From assembly GCA_947623455.1 (NCBI GenBank), contig OX392535.1, positions 35,426,688 through 35,490,687 of the forward strand: a DNA stretch of 64,000 nucleotides, written 5' to 3'. The first letter of the stretch is position 1. Every line of letters starts with the position of its first letter. Source of the stretch: Mimachlamys varia. Lineage: Eukaryota > Mollusca > Bivalvia > Pectinida > Pectinidae. This document shows, one piece after another, positions 31,858 through 40,517 of this stretch. Below the pieces are notes generated by a model. That model was not told where the DNA came from. It saw only the letters and a program-made list of their open reading frames with translations, and ran no database searches. A program made the translations under genes and the position numbers.

Positions 31858-33510
31858 AAAATAACAACCATTAATGTAAATGGTCTTAAAAGTAAACTTA
31901 AATGTCCAGAATTTTTAGAATATGTACAACAATATGATATGATTTGCATTACTGAGTCCAAGACTGATAATGCAGAATCAATAGAAATAGAAGGTTACAC
32001 TGCATTTTGTAAGCACATAAAGTCACTGTCTGTAACGAAATCCGGCGGTATTATTGTTTATGTCAAAAATGTATATGTAAAATATATATCGCATTTAGTA
32101 GTGTCAAAAATATACTTCCCATTAGCGAACTCAAAGAGTTGTCAAATCTGGATAACAATGATTTTTTAAATGAATCAGATCATCATGTGAAATAATAAAA
32201 TGTATTAATAGATTGAAATGTAATAAGGCTGTAGGCGAAGATCTTGTATGTAACGAATATATCAAATCAACTGTAGACATGATGATCCCTTCATATGTTA
32301 AAATATTTAATTATATATTTGATACTGGTAATATACCAGATTCATGGCTTATGAGTAATATTATACCCGTATATAAAAATAAGGAGGATAAGTATGACGC
32401 CAAGAATTATAGACCAATCACACTAATAAGCTGTTTAGGCAAATTAAACTAGTCACTGCTATAATTAACGAACGTCTAAACGTTTATGCAGACAACATTG
32501 AACTTATACTCGAAAACCAACCAGGGTTCCGAAGGCAACACTCTACGACCGATCATATATTTTCACTTTATACTTTAATTGAACTATCTAAACAATTCAA
32601 AAGTCGTATGTATTGTGCTTTCATAGATTTCGAGAAAGCATTCGATAGTGTCTGGAGAATAGGGCTGTGGAACAAATTAATATTAAGTGGCATAAGTGGG
32701 AAATGTTTTAAAGTTATAATTAACATGTATAATGGAATTAAGGCAAAAATCATGAAAGGCAGCTCAGTCTCTAACATTTTTAATTGTAATTCTGGAGTTA
32801 GACAAGGGGAAAATGTATCACCGTTTTTATTCTCCATATTTTTGAATGATTTGGAAGATTTTTTGAAATCACATAATTGTAAAGGCTTATCGAATTTAGC
32901 GGGATATTTGGAGAACGAGTTACAAGTTTACCTCAAGTTGTATGTAATACTTTATGCTGATGATACTTTTTTGCTAGCAGACTCTTTTGAAGATTTACAA
33001 TTTCAACTTAATATATTTCATACTTATTCTAAACTATGGCACCTCAAAGTAAATATTGAGAAGGCCAAAGTAATGGTTTTTGGCAGAGGTAAAGTACCGC
33101 AACATATACAATTTATTTATAATGGTAGCAATATAGAAATCGTTAAACATTTTAAATATCTTGGAGTTTATTTCACTAGAAATGGTTTTACCCAATTCAA
33201 TACCAAACAATTATACGAAAAAGGTCTTAAAGCTATGTATGGTGCTATTGCTAAATGTAGAAACCATAATCTTTCTATTGATTGTAAATTAGACATCTTT
33301 GATAAAGCTATCAAACCCATTATATTATACGGTTGTGACGTTTGGGGTTTTTGTAACTACAAACTTTTAGAACGTCTACATTTAAAATTTTGTAAACATA
33401 TACTTAATTTGAAAACATCTACTCCAAACTTTATGGTTTATGGAGAACTGGGAAGATTCCCATTGAGTATTAATATTAAAGTTCGTATTGTTGGATTTTG
33501 GGCCAAAATG
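31858..33510 (+). pseudogene. LINE ORF2 (endonuclease and reverse transcriptase), deleted and frameshifted
   Basis: The apurinic-type endonuclease starts ITTINVNGLKSKL and continues through DMICITESKTDN, but most of its middle and C-terminal part is deleted near 32090-32190. RT follows from 32213 (KAVGEDLVCNEYI, DAKNYRPITLISC), with a frame break near 32450. The main open piece at 32608-33549 has FIDFEKAFDSVWR, SGVRQGENVSPFLFSIFLND and the catalytic YADDT near 32955. The last residues before 33511 continue at 38779 up to a stop at 38926. It cannot make a working enzyme as it stands. Confidence 0.85.
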
Positions 33511-33581
33511 GCCCCCTCATCCAAGTATCCCCTAGGATATGATGGATGAGAGGCATTCTGTGAGCTGTAGCCTGAGGCTAA

Positions 33582-33716
33582 GAGGGTATCAATCAGCATA
33601 TCCTTCTGTATACATCGTATACACAACACCACGCACTCGGTTTAAAGGTCAAAATATCTCATCAATATTCATGAATATCCGGGTACTACACCCAGAATGC
33701 ACCAGTGAAGAATCAT
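33582..33716. repeat. DIRS inverted terminal repeat, left arm
   Basis: It runs from 'gagggtatcaatcagcata' to 'ccagtgaagaatcata' and is the near-exact reverse complement of 38614-38749. An outer extension, 33511-33590, is unique to this side. Confidence 0.92.
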
Positions 33717-33793
33717 AATTCAACGCCATGCTTTGATGACGAGATAAATATGGGTGGGACCCAATAAAATCACCAATCAGGGTGGGTAGATAT

Positions 33794-33918
33794 ATACCCT
33801 CTTAGCCTCAGGCTACAGCTCACAGAATGCCTCTCATCCATCATATCCTAGGGGATACTTGGATGAGGGGGCCATTCTATTTCGCTATGCCTTCGGCTTG
33901 CGAGGGTATCAATCAGCA
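33794..33918. repeat. DIRS internal complementary region (circle-junction template)
   Basis: Bases 33794-33873 are the reverse complement of the outer left end (33511-33590). Bases 33874-33918 are the reverse complement of the outer right end (38741-38778 and a little beyond). The two are fused as 'gggggcc|attctattt', exactly the head-to-tail junction needed to rebuild the ends from a circle. Confidence 0.92.
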
Positions 33919-34224
33919 AATTTGAAGAAGTCATTAAAGCAAAACACTAAGCAGAATATTACCCACAAAAATTTATTACAATTGTTTTTCATATACTAAT
34001 CATCACATATGTAATCATGAAATTCATTCAAAATTTCATTAAGGTCTTAATTTTCACACAATAAAATCAATCTGATTCATACCTGAAGTAAGTGCCTACT
34101 GGCAGAGTGTCCTCTATCTAACCTATTCCTAGCTTTCAACTCTTGTGCGAAAGAATTACACACGACATATTGAGTGAAAAGGAGGTTAATACATTATAGT
34201 ATATTTATGCCCAATGTAACATAG

Positions 34225-35193
34225 TTATGTCACAGTCTGTAACACTGACTGTGCAAAGGTCGACTCTCTGTCGATATCACGGTAATAAAATCGAAAAAAT
34301 GTTCTAGCTGACGACCAGTTAGCCGTTTTGAGAATATCTTTCAACTGTACTCCTGCCATATATGCAGCGGAGGAAGACGCTCCTCTAAATGAGTGAGCCT
34401 TAAATTGGCTACTGATCCCTGATCGTCTTAACACTTCCTTCAGCCACCTAGCTAAGGTACTTGTAGAAACAGAATTAAGTGTCTTAAAGGAGACAAACAG
34501 GAGCGGACTTTTCCGTTCAGTAGATCTTTCCAGGTAAGTTCTCAACGTTTCCACTACACACAGACGTCTATCGGTGGGAAAACTGGGAAACACAATCGGT
34601 CCCTTCCTGGCCGTTTTTTCTGCAGCATCAATGTGGAAGGTTACTTCATTGTCTGTGAACAACATGAAATCAGTATTAAGATGATGCAATGCTTGAACTC
34701 TTGAAGCTGATGTCAACGCCATTAACGCTACCAATTTTAAAGTAAGTTCTTTTAGTGAAAGATCTTGTAAAGGATGTAGCTGTTGTAAAAACTGAAGTAC
34801 TTTGGATACATCCCAAGTAGATACATATCTAGGCTTTGGCGGGTTGGCATTAAACACACCTTTCATAAAACGAGGAATTAACACCGATTTCTCACACCAT
34901 AAGGCTCCAAATAAAGGGAGAGTCTGTGTCAACATGGATTTATGGGTATTGACAACCGAATATGATACACCAGAACTGTGAAGAAAGCTTAAAAAGTTAA
35001 GTACCTGACTTTCAGTCGGATGGAGGGGATCTGTATCCCATTCAATACACCATAGGACCCATTTCGTCCAAGCATGTTCGTACTGTTTATTGGTGCCTTC
35101 TTTCCAGGAAGCCGTGAGGACTGTTGCAGCACTGTATGATACTCCTCCATCCTGGAGGGCCTGCCTGATACTGCCAAGGCGTAGATATTCCAC
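34225..35193 (-). CDS. DIRS tyrosine recombinase
   Basis: 322 residues. The catalytic set of tyrosine recombinases can be placed: R in TSASRVQALHHL, H-x-x-R in KAHSFRGASSSAAYM, and the nucleophile tyrosine in FFRFYYRDID near the C terminus. The N-terminal half resembles a core-binding domain (SWKEGTNKQYEHAWTKWVLW). It overlaps the 3' end of the RT frame by about 205 bp in another phase, normal for DIRS elements. It would integrate the circular DNA copy at short matches such as AATG. The frame is intact. Confidence 0.93.
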   Translation of the reverse strand: MEYLRLGSIRQALQDGGVSYSAATVLTASWKEGTNKQYEHAWTKWVLWCIEWDTDPLHPTESQVLNFLSFLHSSGVSYSVVNTHKSMLTQTLPLFGALWCEKSVLIPRFMKGVFNANPPKPRYVSTWDVSKVLQFLQQLHPLQDLSLKELTLKLVALMALTSASRVQALHHLNTDFMLFTDNEVTFHIDAAEKTARKGPIVFPSFPTDRRLCVVETLRTYLERSTERKSPLLFVSFKTLNSVSTSTLARWLKEVLRRSGISSQFKAHSFRGASSSAAYMAGVQLKDILKTANWSSARTFFRFYYRDIDRESTFAQSVLQTVT

Positions 35194-37016
35194 CGCCGTT
35201 TTAGGGGGTGTGACAGGCCGCTGTGTGACTGTACAATCAGGTCCTGATGTCTTGGCAACCTAATTGGATTAGAGATTAAACATTTCATAACCAAAGGAAA
35301 CCATGCCTGAGAGGGCCAATATGGTACGATAAGAATAGCTCTATCTACTCTATCCTGCATAATTTTATTTACAATTCTCCCCAATAGACAGAAAGGTGGG
35401 AAAATGTATGGGGTATATTGACCCCATGAAACTGTGAAGGCATCAACTACCTCGCATTCAGGATCATATGACCATGCTGCATAAGGTCTGATTTTGAAAT
35501 TCAGTCGTGATGCAAACAAGTCAATATCAGGTTGGAATAGTTGAGAGCATATTCTATGAAAGATATCTTGCTTCAATGTCCATTCAGTAGCATCATGAAA
35601 GGTTCTTGACAAACCATCAGCCACTGAATTAAGAACCCCAGGAATATGTTGGGCTACAAGAAAAATAGATCGTTGTAAGGCCCAATTCCATATTGATCTC
35701 GATAGACTGTCCATTTCTTCAGAACACATACCTCCCATATCATTCACATAGGCTACTGCTGTTGTGTTATCAGACTTAATACCAATCACCACAGCGGAAC
35801 ACTGCGAGAAGAAAGATTGCAAGGCCAGGTAAATTGCTTTGAGCTCCAAAACATTAATGTGATGTTTGGATTCCAACTCTGACCATCTTCCCCCTGTCGT
35901 CCTATCATCATAGTAAGCCCCCCAGCCAGACAATGAGGCATCTGTTCCCAACCAAATTGAGGGAATGGGTTGACGGATTGGTTTACCATTGCATGACTGC
36001 ACATTGTCTATCCACCAAGTTATCTCCCTTATGCTAAGTTCAGATAACACTACTGGAGTATCATAGTCATCTCCATTTGTACTCAATGCCCTTACTTTGT
36101 CTCTCTCTAATGGTCTGTAGTGTAGAGGGCCAGGTAATACAGCGTTAAACGCATGAACTATGACCCCAATAAGTTGGGCCAAATCTCTGATAGAAATTTC
36201 TGATCTTGTTAGACATAACTGAGCAAGGTTTAATAATTTCTTTACCTTATCATCTGTCAAGAAAACCTGAAATATCTCTGAATCCAAGATAAGTCCAAAA
36301 AACACTAGACGTTTTGTTGGGTACAAGACTGATTTGTCATGATTTACAGTATACCCCAATTTTGTCAACTGTTCAACCATAACTGTTGTATTTTGCATTG
36401 AATTTTCAAAAATCTGATCCATTTGTAGAGAGTCATCTATGTAGTAACTACAACGGATACCTTCAGATCTGAACTTTGCATAAACAGGTTTTAATAGCTT
36501 GGTGAATACACGTGGGGCTGAGGAAAGTCCAAATGGGAGAACTACCCACTCATACAGTTGGTTTCTCCACATAAATCTCAGAAACTTACGGTAGTAAGCA
36601 TCTATAGGGACGCTCAAGTATGCATCTGTTAGATCAATGGATGTTAGCCAATCATCTTTCTGAATGAGATCAAGCACAACTGTAAGATTTTCTTGTTTAA
36701 AGTGGTTGTACACCACATACTCATTAAGGCCTTTGAGATTAAACACTGGTCGTAATTTACCATTTTTCTTTGGGACTACAAAGACATTTGACAAAAACTG
36801 ACCTTCACACGGAAGGACAGGAATGACAGCACCCTTGTAAAGTAAAGATTGTATCTCCTGATCAACCAGAAGTTTCTCTGAATCTGAAAATGGTATTTCA
36901 TTAGGGGGGTAAAACTGAATAGGTTCTGATTCAAAGTCGATCTCATATCCTAAAGCTGTTTGTAACACCCATTGGTCTGACGTGAGAGCTTTCCACTCAT
37001 CAATATGAGTGTCCAA
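34989..37016 (-). CDS. DIRS reverse transcriptase and RNase H polyprotein
   Basis: 675 residues, intact. RT motifs include FVVPKKNGKLRPVFNLKGLN, SIDLTDAYLSVPI, WVVLPFGLSSAPRVFTKLL and the catalytic YIDDSL. RNase H follows with the acidic residues in LGTDASLSGWGAY, VLELKAIYLAL, IKSDNTTAVAY and VADGLSR. The C-terminal part has DIDLFASRLN, IFPPFCLLGRIVNKI and PYWPSQAWFPL, a region conserved in DIRS1-like elements and sometimes described as methyltransferase-like; that label is not verified here. The start lies 14 bases after the Gag stop. Confidence 0.95.
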   Translation of the reverse strand: MDTHIDEWKALTSDQWVLQTALGYEIDFESEPIQFYPPNEIPFSDSEKLLVDQEIQSLLYKGAVIPVLPCEGQFLSNVFVVPKKNGKLRPVFNLKGLNEYVVYNHFKQENLTVVLDLIQKDDWLTSIDLTDAYLSVPIDAYYRKFLRFMWRNQLYEWVVLPFGLSSAPRVFTKLLKPVYAKFRSEGIRCSYYIDDSLQMDQIFENSMQNTTVMVEQLTKLGYTVNHDKSVLYPTKRLVFFGLILDSEIFQVFLTDDKVKKLLNLAQLCLTRSEISIRDLAQLIGVIVHAFNAVLPGPLHYRPLERDKVRALSTNGDDYDTPVVLSELSIREITWWIDNVQSCNGKPIRQPIPSIWLGTDASLSGWGAYYDDRTTGGRWSELESKHHINVLELKAIYLALQSFFSQCSAVVIGIKSDNTTAVAYVNDMGGMCSEEMDSLSRSIWNWALQRSIFLVAQHIPGVLNSVADGLSRTFHDATEWTLKQDIFHRICSQLFQPDIDLFASRLNFKIRPYAAWSYDPECEVVDAFTVSWGQYTPYIFPPFCLLGRIVNKIMQDRVDRAILIVPYWPSQAWFPLVMKCLISNPIRLPRHQDLIVQSHSGLSHPLKRRWNIYALAVSGRPSRMEEYHTVLQQSSRLPGKKAPINSTNMLGRNGSYGVLNGIQIPSIRLKVRYLTF

Positions 37017-37030
37017 TGTACTTACCCTTT

Positions 37031-38470
37031 TTACTGGGTCTTTTCTTTGGCTTGGGCCTGTTGGTTGTTGTAGGCTGCTCCCCGATGTCTGGGGTAAGGG
37101 TTGAACCTGTGCCTGCCTCTGTACTGGCTGTTGTATCGGCCGCCTCGCCCCTGGCCATGGGGCCGCCTCTGGTAGTTTAAACTATAGGAGGCTCGACCAC
37201 CAGCACCATACCTTCTCTGTGGCTGATAAGCCCCACTGCAAATTGGTAATTTAGAAATTTCATTGATATCTTTTATTTTCTTGGGAAGATCATCCCCAAA
37301 AAGCCAATTTGTAATTGGCATGTCTTGCGAGCAAATACTTTTATACTTTTTATTTATGTGAGGGCGCAAGGCATATCTTCTCTTGATAGAAAGTGTAAAC
37401 ATGGCATTACCAAGCAAGGCAATGGAGTCGGCCAAGTAAGCCTTATACTTTGACTGTTTTTCTGCAGTTGACTCAGAACCTGCAGTTACTAGCTCCTCAG
37501 CTAGGCGGAAAAGGGGGACCACCCCTGCAGCCAAAGTTTTTTGCACCTCTTGCAAGCCAACATCTGAACTTTGTGACCTATTGGGCAGCTGAGACCAAAT
37601 CTCCCCATTAACTTTAGGTGCACACAGAAGTGTGCAGTTACTTGGTCTTGGGTACTTTTTGATAATCGACTCCAGCTTGGTCGATTCTATTCTACGGCTA
37701 CATGCCTTATTAACAGACCCTGCCAGAGATACTGACACACTAGGACCTACTTGCTCTTCTTCCTCATTCTGAGGAACATTCCATTCCCAGGCCTCTTCAA
37801 CTGTATCATCATTACACAACCCTTGATAAATATCATTAGGTTCATAAATGCTTTGTGCATTAGACAAATTGTCCTCAAAGGACTGGTCCCCAAACTCATG
37901 TTCATTTTCATACATATGACATAGATATCTGTCGTTTTCCGAGAATAAATCACCCGGGTCTAGGGGAATAATTGGTCTATTCACAGAAGCTCTGTGTTCC
38001 CTACTTTCACTTTCGGCTACTGTGGCCGTCGCCATATTGGTAGCAGTACCAGACCGACTCGGACCTGACGAGGCCGGTGTTTTTTCTGAGGCCATTTTTA
38101 CCATAACTTTATTAATGGAAGCAAGAGTTTGTTCCAACTTTCCAATACCCAGTTGCTGTTTCAACTGTGGAATGGTTAAATCATGCCCCTCTTGCTTCTT
38201 AGACTTAGCTACGCTAACCTTAGTAGACGTTTTTGAACGACTTTGAGGGGGTGGAGCCGATATCGAGGCCTTCTGTTGTCGTCCCCGTCCCCTACCACGA
38301 GGGGCGGACGCTGCTTGTCGCCGAGGGCGACGATATGTCTCGGGCTCACTGACTTCGTCAGACCCGGAACTCTCTGAACTATCAGGGACCACGTCCCTCA
38401 GAGTATCGGCCATGTCCCTTTCATCATCGGAGTTGTGCCCCAATGAGAGGACATCGTCCATCTCGGCCAT
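37031..38470 (-). CDS. DIRS Gag-like protein
   Basis: 479 residues. The N-terminal part is acidic (MAEMDDVLSLGHNSDDERDM), followed by an Arg/Gly-rich stretch (RRPRRQAASAPRGRGRGRQQ). A middle region typical of DIRS Gag carries EIWSQLPNRSQSSDVGLQEV and LVTAGSESTAEKQSKYKAYL. The C terminus is again RG-rich (GQGRGGRYNSQYRGRHRF). No CCHC zinc knuckle is present. Presumably it packages element RNA. The frame is open over its whole length. Confidence 0.88.
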   Translation of the reverse strand: MAEMDDVLSLGHNSDDERDMADTLRDVVPDSSESSGSDEVSEPETYRRPRRQAASAPRGRGRGRQQKASISAPPPQSRSKTSTKVSVAKSKKQEGHDLTIPQLKQQLGIGKLEQTLASINKVMVKMASEKTPASSGPSRSGTATNMATATVAESESREHRASVNRPIIPLDPGDLFSENDRYLCHMYENEHEFGDQSFEDNLSNAQSIYEPNDIYQGLCNDDTVEEAWEWNVPQNEEEEQVGPSVSVSLAGSVNKACSRRIESTKLESIIKKYPRPSNCTLLCAPKVNGEIWSQLPNRSQSSDVGLQEVQKTLAAGVVPLFRLAEELVTAGSESTAEKQSKYKAYLADSIALLGNAMFTLSIKRRYALRPHINKKYKSICSQDMPITNWLFGDDLPKKIKDINEISKLPICSGAYQPQRRYGAGGRASYSLNYQRRPHGQGRGGRYNSQYRGRHRFNPYPRHRGAAYNNQQAQAKEKTQ

Positions 38471-38613
38471 GACAGACCAAATATTACGACAAACGTAATA
38501 GAATATAACACTCGGCGAGTGTTGTCAAAAGTCGGCACTTCGTGCTCAACGAAAAGGGAAATTTTTGTTAATACTTACCAAACACGTGCGTCGTGTTCAA
38601 ACTCGGAAGGAAA

Positions 38614-38749
38614 TATGATTCTTCACTGGTGCATTCTGGGTGTAGTACCCGGATATTCATGAATATTGATGAGATATTTTGACCTTTAAACCGAGTGCGT
38701 GGTGTTGTGTATACGATGTATACAGAAGGATATGCTGATTGATACCCTC
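38614..38749. repeat. DIRS inverted terminal repeat, right arm
   Basis: Reverse complement of 33582-33716 with few mismatches. The outer extension to 38778 ('gcaagccgaaggcatagcg') is unique to this side and is copied in the internal complementary region. Confidence 0.92.
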
Positions 38750-39062
38750 GCAAGCCGAAGGCATAGCGAAATAGAATGATAGAATCGTCACAAAACAAAT
38801 TAAGTAACAAACTACATTTTGTATATCAGATATCTACGAATTATCTTACGCAGTGGTCTAATTGTATTAAAAATATATTTGAGGAATGTAACATAGTACA
38901 TATATTTGAAAACCAAGATCATATATGAACGTCTTAACTCTGTTAATTAGTACCATAGTTAAAAATATTTGTACATTTATAAACTGTATGTCCTGTTTGT
39001 GTTTCTCTACACGATGCACGTTTACGAGAATAAAATCTTTGTCATTGTCATTGTCATTGCTA

Positions 39063-39961
39063 CGTCTTAAGTAAAGTCGGCAGCTAAGAAGAAAAGACTT
39101 ACTGTATTACAAATGCAATATATGTGTGATGTCCTTCCTACCAGCTGGACGACGTCATGGCAGGCATGGTGATCTGCTACTGAGGTCTTATATTTTGCGA
39201 TCAAGCCTGTTTCAGATTTAATAAAGTGTATTATAGTGCGTCTTGTGCCTTAAGTTTTGGTGATTAATTTGAATTCGCGTCCAAGGTGTCTCGTGTTCTA
39301 GTGAGAACTTTAAGCCACAAAGCTATATTATTTCAGGTACAGTGTACACAACGTCAAGCATTTGCTTAAGTCAAATGCAAACATAGTAAATTGTGAAAGA
39401 ATTTTTCATCATTCAATTCTGTCGAAATTCAAAATACACAAAGTGAAGCAAAGGCATTACGCTACATGTCAATGCAAGATTTATTGAAAGTCGCCAATGA
39501 CAGTCAGCTCTAAATAATAAAACCAATGACTGTCAGCTCTAAATAATGAAACCAATGGGTTATGGAACAAATACATTGACTGAAAGACACATATGAAGAC
39601 ATTTCGATCGAATCTGTTAGATTTTTCTGAAATGTCGTCATCTAAAAATTGAAATCAAGCTACGTCGAATCAACAGAACTGACACCCAGGGCCTCTTGAG
39701 GGGACTGTAAACACTGTCTTTGTTCGCTAGCTTGGTCTTATATAAAATAAAACAAGGTTAGCAACAGATCCTGGTCAGAAATGTGTTTAAGACTACACAG
39801 TCTAAAGATATAGAGGATCTTACACGAGTGTCGATGTAATATGGAATTTATTAAACGAGTTCAATAATGTAATATATCACGAACCCTTAGGCGAGTGACA
39901 TATTAAATTATTTAACGAGTTTAATAAATTCCATATTTCATTGACACGAGTGTAAGATTCT
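39063..39961. other. Inner right arm of the transposon; small palindrome, no gene
   Basis: Bases 39822-39955 form an imperfect palindrome ('cttacacgagtgtcgatg' against 'cattgacacgagtgtaag', with 'aatttattaaacgagtt' against 'aacgagtttaataaatt'). A tandem duplication 'atgactgtcagctctaaataat' lies near 39490-39545. Otherwise nothing was recognised. Confidence 0.45.
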
Positions 39962-40411
39962 ATTTATCACATAACTTATATTCATGAGCAAATACACCAA
40001 AACTCAAATTCCTTTTCTGTAAGAAAGGCAAATTTGTCCTTTGACGGTACGCTTTCCACTTCCGAGACAATCATATGACGTCATCAAGACGTCATTTGTT
40101 TATGACGTCACAATAGTGTTATTACACATGTGTAATACCATACTAAAAGAATCTTTCACCCCCTTGGGGGTGAGACAAGGGGAATCTCAACCCTCGGGGT
40201 AAGATTCTTAAGTTGCCAAACACGAGGCTTGCCGAGTGTTTAGCAGCTTAAGAATCTTACCCCGAGGGTTGAGATTCCCTGTTTCACACTCAAGGGGGTA
40301 AAATGATTATTTAGAAAAATCTAGCACCGGTAACATTGTGGATGATATCCATGTACAGGATGGGAGAAATGATCGTATGACATGACTGAACGGGGCAGTT
40401 ATGTGATAAAT
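39962..40411. mobile_element. 450-bp MITE with ATTTATCACATAAC ends and an inner hairpin
   Basis: ATTTATCACATAAC at the left is matched by GTTATGTGATAAAT at the right. Inside, 40146-40216 and 40235-40306 form a strong hairpin around 'ttgccaaacacgaggcttgc'. TGACGTCA words near 40076-40110 recall the element at 8635-9037. No coding capacity; no clear target duplication. Confidence 0.6.
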
Positions 40412-40517
40412 TGGATTATGTTGCAAAACGCGCCACACACTAGTAGATGAAGAGATCACAGTTTCTGCAAGTAACCCTTTTAACAGGACAATTTCTTATG
40501 AAAGTCTTGTCATGGTC

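Larger units (their letters stand above)
33511..38778 (-). mobile_element. DIRS-type tyrosine-recombinase retrotransposon, apparently complete
   Basis: The 5.27-kb element is read on the minus strand: Gag, RT/RNase H, tyrosine recombinase. It has inverted terminal repeats (33582-33716 and 38614-38749) and an internal complementary region (33794-33918). There is no target duplication; the four bases AATG are shared by the LINE target and the element junction, as expected for insertion of a circular intermediate by site-specific recombination. All three reading frames are open, so the copy could be recent or even active. Confidence 0.95.
30630..39062 (+). mobile_element. Non-LTR retrotransposon (LINE), two ORFs, decayed and interrupted by a DIRS element
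   Basis: ORF1 and ORF2 lie in order on the plus strand. The 3' end is 38779-39062 and finishes 'aataaaatctttg' plus a TCATTG microsatellite tail. The DIRS insertion at 33511-38778 splits ORF2 at an ATG codon: FWAKM before and IESSQNK after, in the same frame. The 5' boundary is approximate. Confidence 0.85.
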
